A stretch of DNA of 64,000 bases from an uncultured Ruminococcus sp. (GTDB lineage Bacteria; Bacillota; Clostridia; Oscillospirales; Ruminococcaceae): contig CADCFQ010000010.1 in NCBI GenBank assembly GCA_902800795.1, positions 1 to 64,000 of the forward strand, given 5' to 3'. The position numbers and the translations under genes were made by a program. This document shows positions 24,320 through 32,379 of this stretch, piece after piece. The first letter of the stretch is position 1; the number at the start of each line of letters is the position of its first letter. The notes under the pieces were generated by a model that was not told the origin of the DNA, did not search any database, and saw only the letters and a list, made by a program, of their open reading frames with translations.

Positions 24320-26280
24320 GTTCAAAGCGCAATTCAAAGAACGATACCTCGTCCTCAGAGGCGGCTGTGACTACAGCAGATCCCAAAGATGAACAGACAA
24401 CAACTACTACCACCACAGCGGCAACAACTACCACCGCTTATGAACCCGAGCCTGAGCCTGTAGTTACTGCCGACTATGACCTTGACGGCTATGAGGCAGA
24501 TCTTGCATTTGATTTCAGCGAGGGCAAGGGCTGGATATTGAAGGACAACACGCTGATCGCAGTCACCAACAAGGGTGAGGAGCTTTTCACACTCAGCAGC
24601 TCGGGGATAGTGTATGTGTCACCCTTTAAGGACGGCTGTGCCTTTGTTGTGCATAAGCGTGATGACAAGACCTGCTATGAGGAGATATACGATACCTCAG
24701 GCAGAATGCTCTATTCGACCGCTGATTTTGATACCTCAGGCGGCATATCTGAAGAGCATATCGTAATTCAGGGCGATGACGAGTTTTTGGTGCTGAGGCA
24801 CGAATCGGGTCTGCGCGAGAACCGCTGGCTCGCAGGCACTATAAACTCGAACGGCTCTGTTGTGAACGATTTCAGAGCGTATGACGGGCTTGATGATAAC
24901 TGGGGCGGCACTACCGAGATAAATTCAGGCTCTCTGCCGGGCTTTTTAAAGAATTATTCTCTGACCGATGAATGCTTCTATGACAACGATGATCTGTATC
25001 TCGGTGACGGTATATATTTTCTCGGCGGGCAAAATATAGCTCTCCGCCCGAAGGACGGAACAGCCTTTTATGTGCTGTCGGGTCATGGTGAGCCTATGGG
25101 CAACGCTGATAACAGCAAGGTCATGTTCCTGCATACAGGCACGGGCGGCTATTCTGTCTATGATTTTAACAAAAAGAGCGCAGAAGATATAGGCACCCTT
25201 AGCTGGGATAACTCTTTATATGGTACAACTATCCACCTTGACAGAGGATATGCAGAAGGCATTATCTTTTCGGGGCATAATTTTCACGATATAACGGGCA
25301 AGAATATCAGCGATCTGCCTGATTTTAAAGACCTTCATATGACCTGCTCACGCTTTGATAACGGCAGCTGCCTTGCAGCCATAAGGGGCGCAGACGATAG
25401 CGAATATATCACAGTTCTTGACAAAAAAGGCAAGCAGCGCTTTGAGCCTTTTGTTATAAAAGATGTCACCAAAAAGCTGCACAGCGGTTATTTTGCGACC
25501 ATGAACGAAAACAATTTATGGACGCTGTATGATATAAGCGGTAAGCGCATCAGAGATCTCTGCACGGGCAATAACTGCTATATTTCCGACGGCATTGTGA
25601 GATTAGAGACAAGTGACGGCTCTAAATTAGTATGGAAGGTCTATACCCTCCCAATGACCGATGAGGAATACAAAAATCAGTCAACTCAAAAGGATAATGA
25701 TAAAAAAGACGACAAAACGGACGATAAGACCACTAAAAAGACCGACAGCAACTTTGCTGCGTTGACCTATACATATACAGATGTCTTGGGCAAAAACCTT
25801 TATGACGCACTTGGTGCATTTGACAGGGGCTTTTCGACCGATCTCGGCAATGAGGTAGATAATGCAAGCTTCTGGATAAATGATGATCCCAAAGCATCGG
25901 TAGATTTCCCTGAGGTTGGAAGCATTGATATTTCGGGCATAAAATTTACATATGTTTCCATTTCTTATACGAAGGATAAGAATAACGACCATGACGGTGA
26001 GGTAATAACGGTAGCATTTGCTATGGCTAATACAGATAAGTCTGTCGGCACTTCCGTTACCAAAAAGGAGGCAAAGGCTGCATATGAATCGCTGCTTGCA
26101 CAGCTGACTGAGATCTACGGCAAGCCTGTTGATTATTCCGCAGAGCCTATGACAGAGGGCTCGGAGTATAAATGCGTCAGCTGGGAGAACACCAACATGG
26201 GCAAGATAGATCTGTTCTGGGGCGATAACCTTTGGGGCGATAAGGGCTACAACAATTGTTATATATGTGTATCAAAATGA
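24235..26280 (+). CDS. Large lipoprotein with Thr-rich linker, function unknown
   Basis: A 681-residue predicted lipoprotein: signal peptide with lipobox SLAGC (lipidated Cys22), a Ser/Asp-rich segment, a Thr-rich linker (residues ~50-70) and Glu-Pro pairs, then a long domain of repeated short beta motifs with GKGWILKDN and KGEELFTLSSSG, reminiscent of WG-repeat or beta-propeller proteins. Near residue 490 an Asp/Lys-rich linker leads to a separate C-terminal domain of ~170 residues (TYTDVLGKNLYDALG). It is the first gene after the mirrored-box promoter at 24194 and so is probably controlled by the LuxR system. No enzymatic motif is visible. Confidence 0.75.
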   Translation: MKTKRLLSAALVMCMAVSLAGCSDEDSSSSKRNSKNDTSSSEAAVTTADPKDEQTTTTTTTAATTTTAYEPEPEPVVTADYDLDGYEADLAFDFSEGKGWILKDNTLIAVTNKGEELFTLSSSGIVYVSPFKDGCAFVVHKRDDKTCYEEIYDTSGRMLYSTADFDTSGGISEEHIVIQGDDEFLVLRHESGLRENRWLAGTINSNGSVVNDFRAYDGLDDNWGGTTEINSGSLPGFLKNYSLTDECFYDNDDLYLGDGIYFLGGQNIALRPKDGTAFYVLSGHGEPMGNADNSKVMFLHTGTGGYSVYDFNKKSAEDIGTLSWDNSLYGTTIHLDRGYAEGIIFSGHNFHDITGKNISDLPDFKDLHMTCSRFDNGSCLAAIRGADDSEYITVLDKKGKQRFEPFVIKDVTKKLHSGYFATMNENNLWTLYDISGKRIRDLCTGNNCYISDGIVRLETSDGSKLVWKVYTLPMTDEEYKNQSTQKDNDKKDDKTDDKTTKKTDSNFAALTYTYTDVLGKNLYDALGAFDRGFSTDLGNEVDNASFWINDDPKASVDFPEVGSIDISGIKFTYVSISYTKDKNNDHDGEVITVAFAMANTDKSVGTSVTKKEAKAAYESLLAQLTEIYGKPVDYSAEPMTEGSEYKCVSWENTNMGKIDLFWGDNLWGDKGYNNCYICVSK

Positions 26281-26289
26281 TCTCTATAA

Positions 26290-26387
26290 AGGAGGAATTC
26301 TTATGAAAACAAAAAGATTATTAAGCGCAGCTCTTGCAATGTGTATGGCTGTTTCTTTAGCAGGCTGCTCTGATGAGGACAGCAGCA
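26290..26387 (+). repeat. 98-base duplicated ribosome-site/signal-peptide cassette, copy 2
   Basis: Two mismatches to 24222-24319; see copy 1. Confidence 0.9.
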
Positions 26388-27418
26388 CAGACAGGGACAA
26401 GGGCTCAGCCGCCGCAGCCGATACTAACGTAGCCGGCAGATATCTGTGCTTTGACGTCGTTTTAGATGACCGGGATATAAAGCAAAACAGCACCGCAGAC
26501 GAGCTGCTTGAAAGTGCAAAGACTCAGTATGAGTATGTTAAGTCAGATGATGAGAAGAAGGCGCAGGCTGACGGCATCGGCCGGATAATAGAGCTTAATG
26601 ATGACTTTAGCTTTAAATACAATTCTTATTCGGTTATGCAGACAATGGATTTTTCGGGCAGCTATAAGCTTGATGACGGAAAGATAAAGTTTAGCTATGA
26701 TAAGTATGTAAAAACCCTTTTCGGTATTCAAAGTAGAATCAATGCGAAAATGTTTGACGAGCCGGAGGTCACTGAGATAAAAACAGGCGAAAATGACGAA
26801 GACGGCTACGGCAAGGCTCTTGAAAGGGCAAACAAAACGGGCACGTTCCTTAAATACATAGGACCTGACGATTATTACAGCCTTTTTGGCGATTCTCCGG
26901 CATTCAAATGCACAAGCCTGCCCGCCGCAACAGGAAATTGCAGATATATGTCTGAGTATTCTGTTTTAGATGTATTCCGGCAGCGTAAGACCCTGCCCGC
27001 GCATATGAACTATGAGTTCCTTGAAAAGCACGGCGATTTTCTATGCGGAAACACAGCAGGCTGGGAGCTTGAAAGCAGCTATGAGTACGGCAAGCCATTC
27101 ACCATAACCTATGACCCTGAGGCGATCCTTGATGACTGGAACTTTTTTGATGATGACATCCAAAGAGAAAACGCAATATCGAACATTAAAAAATCTTATG
27201 GCGAGCTTGAAAAGTCTACAATTGAGTTTTCAGACGGCGAGTGGGTATGGAAAAACAGTGGGGGAGACACCCTCTCAAACGGCACATACAGCGAGAGTGA
27301 GCAGCACAAGGGCTTTATCATAGTAAGAGCTGATGAAAAAAGCAGTGAAAGCGCAGTTAATGAATACATCTATTTCGACGGGAAGGGTATATACTACCCC
27401 TACGGCTTAAAGCTTTAA
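26303..27418 (+). CDS. Lipoprotein with duplicated signal cassette, function unknown
   Basis: A 371-residue predicted lipoprotein. Its first ~29 residues are almost identical to those of the preceding lipoprotein (lipobox SLAGC, Cys22), then the sequence is unrelated. The mature part carries GRYLCFDVVLDDRD at the start and repeats a pattern seen in bacterial lipocalin-like domains (DGKIKFSY, then SDGEWVWKNSGGDTLSNGTY near the end), where a W-x-W strand is followed by a G-turn. The 22-base gap to the upstream gene and the shared ribosome site (AAAGGAGGAATTCTT) imply one transcript. Ligand or role unknown. Confidence 0.7.
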   Translation: MKTKRLLSAALAMCMAVSLAGCSDEDSSTDRDKGSAAAADTNVAGRYLCFDVVLDDRDIKQNSTADELLESAKTQYEYVKSDDEKKAQADGIGRIIELNDDFSFKYNSYSVMQTMDFSGSYKLDDGKIKFSYDKYVKTLFGIQSRINAKMFDEPEVTEIKTGENDEDGYGKALERANKTGTFLKYIGPDDYYSLFGDSPAFKCTSLPAATGNCRYMSEYSVLDVFRQRKTLPAHMNYEFLEKHGDFLCGNTAGWELESSYEYGKPFTITYDPEAILDDWNFFDDDIQRENAISNIKKSYGELEKSTIEFSDGEWVWKNSGGDTLSNGTYSESEQHKGFIIVRADEKSSESAVNEYIYFDGKGIYYPYGLKL

Positions 27419-27476
27419 ATCGTAATGACCCGCATCTGTGGTCATATAAATTCATTTCAGGAAGGAGAAATAAAAA

Positions 27477-27704
27477 ATGAGGAAAACATACGCTTACAAC
27501 TCGATCATTATTGCTTTTTTGCTGGCACTGGTCATCTATTTGTCAACAGAAAGCACCGTGCTTACGGTAGTGGCGTTCTTTGCGATAGCCATAGGCGGCT
27601 TTGTGCTGATAAAGGCAATAGAAAATGCGCTTTACAAGGGTGTCAACAAGGCAGTAGATGCCGCAGCTGATGCTATCCGCAAGCGCAAGGACGAGAATAA
27701 GTAA
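27477..27704 (+). CDS. Small two-span membrane protein
   Basis: A 75-residue protein: two hydrophobic segments (about residues 9-28 and 30-50) and a charged C-terminal helix ending AADAIRKRKDENK. Ribosome site GGAAGGAGAAATAAAAA. It lies 58 bases after the second lipoprotein gene and probably belongs to the same cluster. No family recognised. Confidence 0.65.
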   Translation: MRKTYAYNSIIIAFLLALVIYLSTESTVLTVVAFFAIAIGGFVLIKAIENALYKGVNKAVDAAADAIRKRKDENK

Positions 27705-27715
27705 GTAAACTAGAC

Positions 27716-27744
27716 AGGCAAAGGGCGCTCTGTGCGCCCTGCCT
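27716..27744 (+). terminator. GC-rich hairpin between two cluster genes
   Basis: AGGCA-aa-GGGCGC pairs with GCGCCC-TGCCT around TCTGT. No U-run follows, so it is more likely an mRNA stability or partial attenuation element. Confidence 0.4.
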
Positions 27745-27772
27745 TCATTTGCAAACGAAAGGAAGTTGAATT

Positions 27773-28258
27773 ATGAATACAGGACTTATACTTGGGCTTG
27801 TTATAGGCTTTGGTCTGCTTGGGCTGGCAATAGGAATAGGGCTTTTGGGTCACAAAAAGCTTGTGCAAAGCGGGCAGATAGTCAGCCGTGATACTCACTT
27901 TATGGAAAAGGCAGAGATATTTATTCTTAACGAGCCTGACCCCGCTCAGGTTGTAGAGCAGATAAAGACTATCTCAGGCAATGTGGGCATACATATGAAG
28001 GGCAGCTCGGTAGATCAGTGGTTTAAATTTGACACCTCAGGCTGGGAGGCTAAGCTTGAAAAACAGTCTCCCGAGAACGGAAAGTGCGTCTACCGCTTTC
28101 AGTTCACTCACTGGAATACCTATCGCGGAATGCCTGAGGGCGCTCTTGCTATGAATAAGCTGCTGACGGCTGTTGAGAAAATGTTTGTGTCCTTTGACCA
28201 TGAGACTGTTGTTAAGACAGAGGCTGTTAACTTTAATACAAAAACCAAGCTGTTTTAA
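27773..28258 (+). CDS. Membrane-anchored protein of unknown function
   Basis: A 161-residue protein with one N-terminal Gly/Leu-rich membrane helix (residues 4-26) and a soluble domain of ~130 residues. The ribosome site is GAAAGGAAGTTGAATT. The soluble part has alternating strands and helices (AEIFILNEPDPAQVVEQIKTI, VYRFQFTHWN) that suggest a small alpha/beta fold. The length and context fit a cluster of small envelope proteins. No family recognised. Confidence 0.6.
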   Translation: MNTGLILGLVIGFGLLGLAIGIGLLGHKKLVQSGQIVSRDTHFMEKAEIFILNEPDPAQVVEQIKTISGNVGIHMKGSSVDQWFKFDTSGWEAKLEKQSPENGKCVYRFQFTHWNTYRGMPEGALAMNKLLTAVEKMFVSFDHETVVKTEAVNFNTKTKLF

Positions 28259-28270
28259 GGGGGTGAGTTT

Positions 28271-28447
28271 ATGGCTCCCTTTATAATAGGTATTATAGTA
28301 ACAGGCATAATTATGGTGATAGTCGGCACAATAGGCAATAAAATAGTCGATAAGGGCGAAAATGCCCTTCGCAAAAAAGAAGTAGAAAAGTATAACGCCG
28401 CCCACAAGGACGATAAGGGCGAGCGTCTTGCAGATAGGTTCAAATAA
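28271..28447 (+). CDS. Small membrane protein (58 residues)
   Basis: An ATG after GGGGGTGAGTTT opens a 58-codon frame: a hydrophobic helix (PFIIGIIVTGIIMVIVGTIG) and a charged tail ending ERLADRFK. It lies 12 bases after the preceding gene and thus in the same transcript. It is typical of small envelope proteins; no family recognised. Confidence 0.6.
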   Translation: MAPFIIGIIVTGIIMVIVGTIGNKIVDKGENALRKKEVEKYNAAHKDDKGERLADRFK

Positions 28448-28461
28448 CTAAAGAATGATTT

Positions 28462-28799
28462 ATGAAGAAGAAATTAGCATTTTTACTGGCATTATCAATT
28501 ATGTTCACGCTTGCAGAGGCTGCGGTGATTCCGACAGTAAGGACAGCAAGGACAAAGACAGCAGCTCAGTAGTCAGCACCGACTCAAAAGCCGATGACAG
28601 CAGCATCGAAGACTCAGAGGAAAGCACTAAGCCTTCGGGCGGAGATGATGAACAAACCCCCGCCCCCGTATCAGATGAAGCTTGCAGCTCATGGAAATGC
28701 ACGAATACAGGCGACCTCATTGATACACCTGATGACTTGTCCTTAGACATTATCGGTGATTTTGCGTTTTTGTGCACATCATTGTCGAAAAGCCGATAA
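28462..28799 (+). pseudogene. Frameshifted, truncated lipoprotein gene
   Basis: An ATG opens MKKKLAFLLALSIMFTLA, a normal lipoprotein signal, but then reads EAAV and soon stops. Deleting two bases within GCAGAGGCTGC (at the lipobox) restores LAGCGDSDSKDSK, a Ser/Asp-rich linker and a start of a mature domain (SSWKCTNTGDLIDTPDD), which itself ends at 28799 within ~30 residues. So it carries a two-base insertion in the lipobox codons and a missing 3' part. Slippage in the short repeat AGAG could in principle make it phase-variable, but the truncated C-terminus argues for decay. Confidence 0.65.
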
Positions 28800-28865
28800 A
28801 ATTAAACATACGCAAATATGACGTTTTAAGTCCCCCTGCAAAGCAATAGTCCGTTTTCGCACTTT

Positions 28866-28896
28866 GTGCCGCTGCGAAGCAGCGGCACAGCTTTTT
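28866..28896 (+). terminator. Terminator of the lipoprotein cluster
   Basis: GTGCCGCTGC and GCAGCGGCAC form a perfect 10-base stem with a three-base loop, then AGCTTTTTATC. Confidence 0.85.
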
Positions 28897-28920
28897 ATCT
28901 TGTTCAAAACTGACGGCTTG
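28887..28920. repeat. 34-base dispersed repeat, copy 2
   Basis: Matches 20472-20505 with two mismatches. Confidence 0.55.
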
Positions 28921-28940
28921 CAATAGCCCGTTTTTCATTC

Positions 28941-30890
28941 TTATTGCAGCTCGTCAGAGAGCAGAGCCCATTCCTCCATGTAGTCATCGAGCTCCTTTTT
29001 TGCCTGCTCCAGCCCGGCACATTTTGCGTTCAGCTTTTCGTAGTCCTTGGTTATCTCCGGGTCGGTCAGCTCCGCTTCAAGCAGCGGTATCCTTTCCTCG
29101 GCTGCCTCGATGAGCCCTTCCAGCTCCTTTATCCTGGCACGCTTTTTCGCATCCAGCGCCCTCTGCTCTTTGGAGCGGTATACCTTTTGTTTTGTCTCCT
29201 GTCTTGCCTGTTCAAGTGCTGCTGCCTTGGCCTGCGCCTGCTCAAAGGCTTCCTGCTGTTGCTCGGCGCTCACAGCCTCGCTGTAGGCGTTGAAATCCCC
29301 CTCGAAGGAGCGCAGCTTTCCGTCTTTAAGCTCAATTATCCTTGTTGCGGCACGGTTTAAAAGATACCTGTCGTGAGAAACCAGAAGCATCGTTCCCTTG
29401 AAGCCTGCCAGCGCTTCTTCAAGAACCTCTTTTGCTGCAAGGTCAAGGTGGTTGGTGGGCTCGTCAAGGACAAGCACATTCGCCTTTGACAGTATCATTA
29501 CAGCAAAGCATACCTTAGCCCGTTCTCCGCCGCTAAGGATAGATATGGGCTTGAAAACATCCTCTCCGGTGATAAGGACGGATGCCAGCACCTTTCTTGC
29601 CTGCTCGGGAGAAAGCCCTGCAAAGCGGTCGAGAAGCTCGTCGAGCACAGTGTTTTTCGGGTCAAGGGATGCGTGCTCCTGATCAAAATAGAAAAGCTTG
29701 ACGTTCCCGCCGAAGATAACAGACCCCTTTTCGTGGGGCAGCTGTCCCATGATAAGCTTCAGGATGCTGGTCTTTCCGGCGCCGTTTATCCCAATAAGCC
29801 CCGTGTGCTCGCCACGGCGGATAAGCATATCAATATTTTCGCTTAGCACCTTGCTGTCAGTACCGTATCCGACTTTCAGCTCACAGTTATTTATCCTGAT
29901 AGCTTCCTTTGTGGGCTCTATCTCATAGTCAAGCTCTATCTTCGGCGCTCTGGAATAGGACACCGGCCTGTCTATGCGCTCTATGCGCTCAAGCATTGCC
30001 TGACGGCTCTTGGCCATTTTGGCGGTGGAGGCTCTTACCTTGTTTTTTGCAATGTATTCTTCCAGCTTCTTTATCTCGGTCTGCTGTGCCTCATATTCCT
30101 TTTCCTGCCTAGCCACAGCCGCTTTCTTAGCGATAACATACTGGGAATAGCTGCCCCTGTAAGATGTCAGCCGGCAGTTTTCAAGCTCACAGATACGGGT
30201 GCAGACCTTGTCAAGGAAGTATCTGTCGTGGGACACGATCAGAACAGCGCCTTTGTAGGTCTTCAGGTGGTCTTCAAGCCATTTGAGCGTCACAAAGTCC
30301 AGGTGGTTCGTGGGCTCGTCCAGGATGAGCAGCTGGGGCTCCTCTAAGAGAAGCTTTGCAAGAGCGAGCCTTGTTTTTTCGCCGCCGGAAAGTGTCGAGC
30401 AGAGCCTTGAAGAATCTTCGGGCGAAAACCCCATACCGTTCAGCACAGTGTCTATCCTTGTGTTCATCCGATATCCGTCACGGGCTTCAAAAAAAGCTGA
30501 AAGCGACGCATATTCCTCGCTGGCCTTTTCAAGCTCCTCGCCGCTCTTGTCACCCATAGTCCGCTCAAGCTCTTTCATCCGCTCCAAGGTCTCTGTCAGT
30601 TCCGAGAGGGAAGCCTTCATCTCTTCCCTTATTGTCAGCGCCGAGTCAAGGCCGCTGTTCTGTTTAAGATATCCCACCACAGCTCTCGGGTCAATGGAAA
30701 GGCTGCCCTTGCCGTCATCCGAAAGGTCATAGTCAAGCTCACCTGTGATGATATTGAGAAGCGTTGACTTTCCGCAGCCGTTGACGCCTATAAGCCCCAC
30801 AGCTTCCTTGTCCTCAACTGTCAGGCAGATATCTTTCAGTATCGGCTCACCGCCGAAATATTTATAAAGGTGTTCAATGTTAAGTACCAT
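28941..30890 (-). CDS. ABC-F family ATP-binding protein
   Basis: A 649-residue soluble protein with two ABC domains in tandem and no membrane segment, the hallmark of ABC-F proteins that act on ribosomes. First Walker A GVNGCGKST (residues 36-44) and signature LSGGEKTRLALAKLLL; second Walker A GINGAGKTS and signature LSGGERAKVCFAVMIL; a basic interdomain linker (VRASTAKMAKSRQAMLERIER) and a long C-terminal coiled coil (~550-649). It resembles the YdiF/Uup group. Such proteins rescue stalled or antibiotic-bound ribosomes; resistance cannot be inferred without the linker subtype. Confidence 0.9.
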   Translation of the reverse strand: MVLNIEHLYKYFGGEPILKDICLTVEDKEAVGLIGVNGCGKSTLLNIITGELDYDLSDDGKGSLSIDPRAVVGYLKQNSGLDSALTIREEMKASLSELTETLERMKELERTMGDKSGEELEKASEEYASLSAFFEARDGYRMNTRIDTVLNGMGFSPEDSSRLCSTLSGGEKTRLALAKLLLEEPQLLILDEPTNHLDFVTLKWLEDHLKTYKGAVLIVSHDRYFLDKVCTRICELENCRLTSYRGSYSQYVIAKKAAVARQEKEYEAQQTEIKKLEEYIAKNKVRASTAKMAKSRQAMLERIERIDRPVSYSRAPKIELDYEIEPTKEAIRINNCELKVGYGTDSKVLSENIDMLIRRGEHTGLIGINGAGKTSILKLIMGQLPHEKGSVIFGGNVKLFYFDQEHASLDPKNTVLDELLDRFAGLSPEQARKVLASVLITGEDVFKPISILSGGERAKVCFAVMILSKANVLVLDEPTNHLDLAAKEVLEEALAGFKGTMLLVSHDRYLLNRAATRIIELKDGKLRSFEGDFNAYSEAVSAEQQQEAFEQAQAKAAALEQARQETKQKVYRSKEQRALDAKKRARIKELEGLIEAAEERIPLLEAELTDPEITKDYEKLNAKCAGLEQAKKELDDYMEEWALLSDELQ

Positions 30891-30923
30891 AAGTATCTCC
30901 GTTCAAATGATAAGCTAACAATA

Positions 30924-30952
30924 AGTATACCACATTTTTTTACCGCTTGCAA
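30924..30952 (-). promoter_or_regulatory. Sigma-A promoter of the ABC-F gene
   Basis: On the minus strand TTGCAA (30947-30952), 17 bases, TATACT (30924-30929). Confidence 0.7.
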
Positions 30953-30968
30953 GCTTTATAAATTATAG

Positions 30969-30997
30969 TTGATTTATTTATAAAAATGTGCTATACT
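30969..30997 (+). promoter_or_regulatory. Sigma-A promoter of the small membrane protein
   Basis: TTGATT (30969-30974), 17 bases, TATACT (30992-30997) with TGTGC extension. Confidence 0.7.
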
Positions 30998-31020
30998 CAC
31001 TATTGAAAGAAGGCTAAGCT

Positions 31021-31287
31021 ATGAAACACAGATTCAACACCCGGATCATCTTCATTGCGGTGGTAGTCGGGGTATACTATATATTTCTGGGCGTTCTGCT
31101 CTCCACTATGGAAGTCTCAAAGAGCACCGAGGTCATCTCTCTTGTGGTGCCTGCCCTTGCAACAGGGTCCCTCACCACTATCCTTATCCAGCGGATGATA
31201 AGACAGCTGAAGATAAAAAAGCTAAGAAAAGCCGCAGAAGCTGATGCGCAGGAAACCAGCGAAAACATAAATAAGCCCGAAGGCTGA
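31021..31287 (+). CDS. Small two-span membrane protein
   Basis: An 88-residue protein with two hydrophobic segments (about residues 9-28 and 37-57) and a basic, then acidic C-terminal tail (RQLKIKKLRKAAEADAQE). Ribosome site GAAAGAAGG. It stands alone behind its own promoter and its stop lies inside a terminator. No family recognised. Confidence 0.65.
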   Translation: MKHRFNTRIIFIAVVVGVYYIFLGVLLSTMEVSKSTEVISLVVPALATGSLTTILIQRMIRQLKIKKLRKAAEADAQETSENINKPEG

Positions 31288-31302
31288 TCCTTCGGGCTTT
31301 TG
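31273..31302. terminator. Bidirectional terminator overlapping a gene end
   Basis: AAGCCCGAAGG pairs with CCTTCGGGCTT, followed by TTGTT. It serves both the small membrane protein gene and the convergent HAD gene. Confidence 0.85.
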
Positions 31303-32088
31303 TTATATCTTGCAGTAGCGGCAGATCTCTTTGATGACCGAATCATCATTATTGCTGCCGGTAATGAATCTTGCTGCCTTTTTCACCGTTTCGTGGGCAT
31401 TTTCCATCGCAAAGCTGAAATGGGAGCATTTGAGCATATCAAGGTCGTTGAGATAGTCTCCGAAAGCCATAGTCTCTTTGTCGCTGACCTCGAGCCTTCG
31501 CTGCAGGAGCCTTAGCGCCGAGCCCTTTGAAACACCCTTGGACATTATGTCCACCCAGTAAAAACCCGACAGCTGAACACAGCACCTGCTGCCAAACTGC
31601 CGCTCCAGCTTTCTGTAGCCGTCATTCTCAATGCCGCCGTCTTCAAAGACAGCTATCTTGAATATCTCGTCCTTGACTTCGTCAAGCCTGTCGGTCTGGA
31701 TCTGATTGTTATAATACTTGCTTATCTCTTTTTCTGCGGCCTCTGTTTTCGAGTTATGCCAGGTGCCGTTTTTGCCGCAGAGCAGCAGCGTATAGCCGTT
31801 TTCATTGCAAAGGTCAACGCACTCGCTTACAGTCTGGCTGTCAAGACACGAGCAGAAAAGCTGTTTCCCGCAGTCATAAACGCAGGCTCCGTTATCGCAG
31901 ATGAAAGTCATCCTGTCCAGATAGCGCTCAAACTGTGCTTTCAGCGCACAGTAGCTGCGTCCGCTGGAGATAACGAACTTAACGTCCCTGTCAAAAAGCT
32001 TTCCCACCACATTGTCAAATCTTTCCGGCAGCTCCTTGCGGTCGTTTAAAAGGGTGCCGTCCATATCTGTTGCAACGATCTTAATCAT
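31303..32088 (-). CDS. HAD-superfamily phosphatase (Cof type)
   Basis: A 261-residue member of the Cof/YidA group of HAD hydrolases. Motif I is DMDGTLLND (nucleophile Asp8, acid Asp10), motif II VISSGR, motif III with the Lys in SKGVSKGSALRLL and motif IV GDYLNDLDML. The C2 cap occupies about residues 85-190. Substrates are sugar phosphates, flavin mononucleotide or similar for this family; not predictable here. Convergent with the preceding small gene. Confidence 0.9.
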   Translation of the reverse strand: MIKIVATDMDGTLLNDRKELPERFDNVVGKLFDRDVKFVISSGRSYCALKAQFERYLDRMTFICDNGACVYDCGKQLFCSCLDSQTVSECVDLCNENGYTLLLCGKNGTWHNSKTEAAEKEISKYYNNQIQTDRLDEVKDEIFKIAVFEDGGIENDGYRKLERQFGSRCCVQLSGFYWVDIMSKGVSKGSALRLLQRRLEVSDKETMAFGDYLNDLDMLKCSHFSFAMENAHETVKKAARFITGSNNDDSVIKEICRYCKI

Positions 32089-32292
32089 AATCCTACCTCT
32101 GATCCAAGAGTTTACCTAAACATTATATCAGAACTGATTTCAAAAATCAATTGATTTTACATAAAGCCCCAACATTTAAGATGAATGACCAATAATTTTG
32201 TGACCGGCAATATATCATTGTTAAAAAGCGACAATTATGTTTTACAATTAAATAACAAAAGTGAAATTTAGCTGAAATTTTGCCTATGCTTG

Positions 32293-32321
32293 TTGACAAA
32301 AGGGAACTGTGAGTGTAAAAT
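32293..32321 (+). promoter_or_regulatory. Sigma-A promoter of the LtaS-like gene
   Basis: TTGACA (32293-32298), 17 bases, TAAAAT (32316-32321). Upstream 32089-32290 is AT-rich and shows nothing else. Confidence 0.8.
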
Positions 32322-32379
32322 ATATCTATCCGATATGAGGTTATCAGGCGTGATATGCCTGCGTGTGTAGAAGTGTGTT

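Larger units (their letters stand above)
28843..28934. repeat. Short direct repeats around a terminator
   Basis: GCAATAGTCCGTTTT (28843-28857) and GCAATAGCCCGTTTT (28920-28934) flank the hairpin and the 34-base repeat (28887-28920). The unit may be a tiny non-autonomous element. No gene is visible in 28800-28940. Confidence 0.4.
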
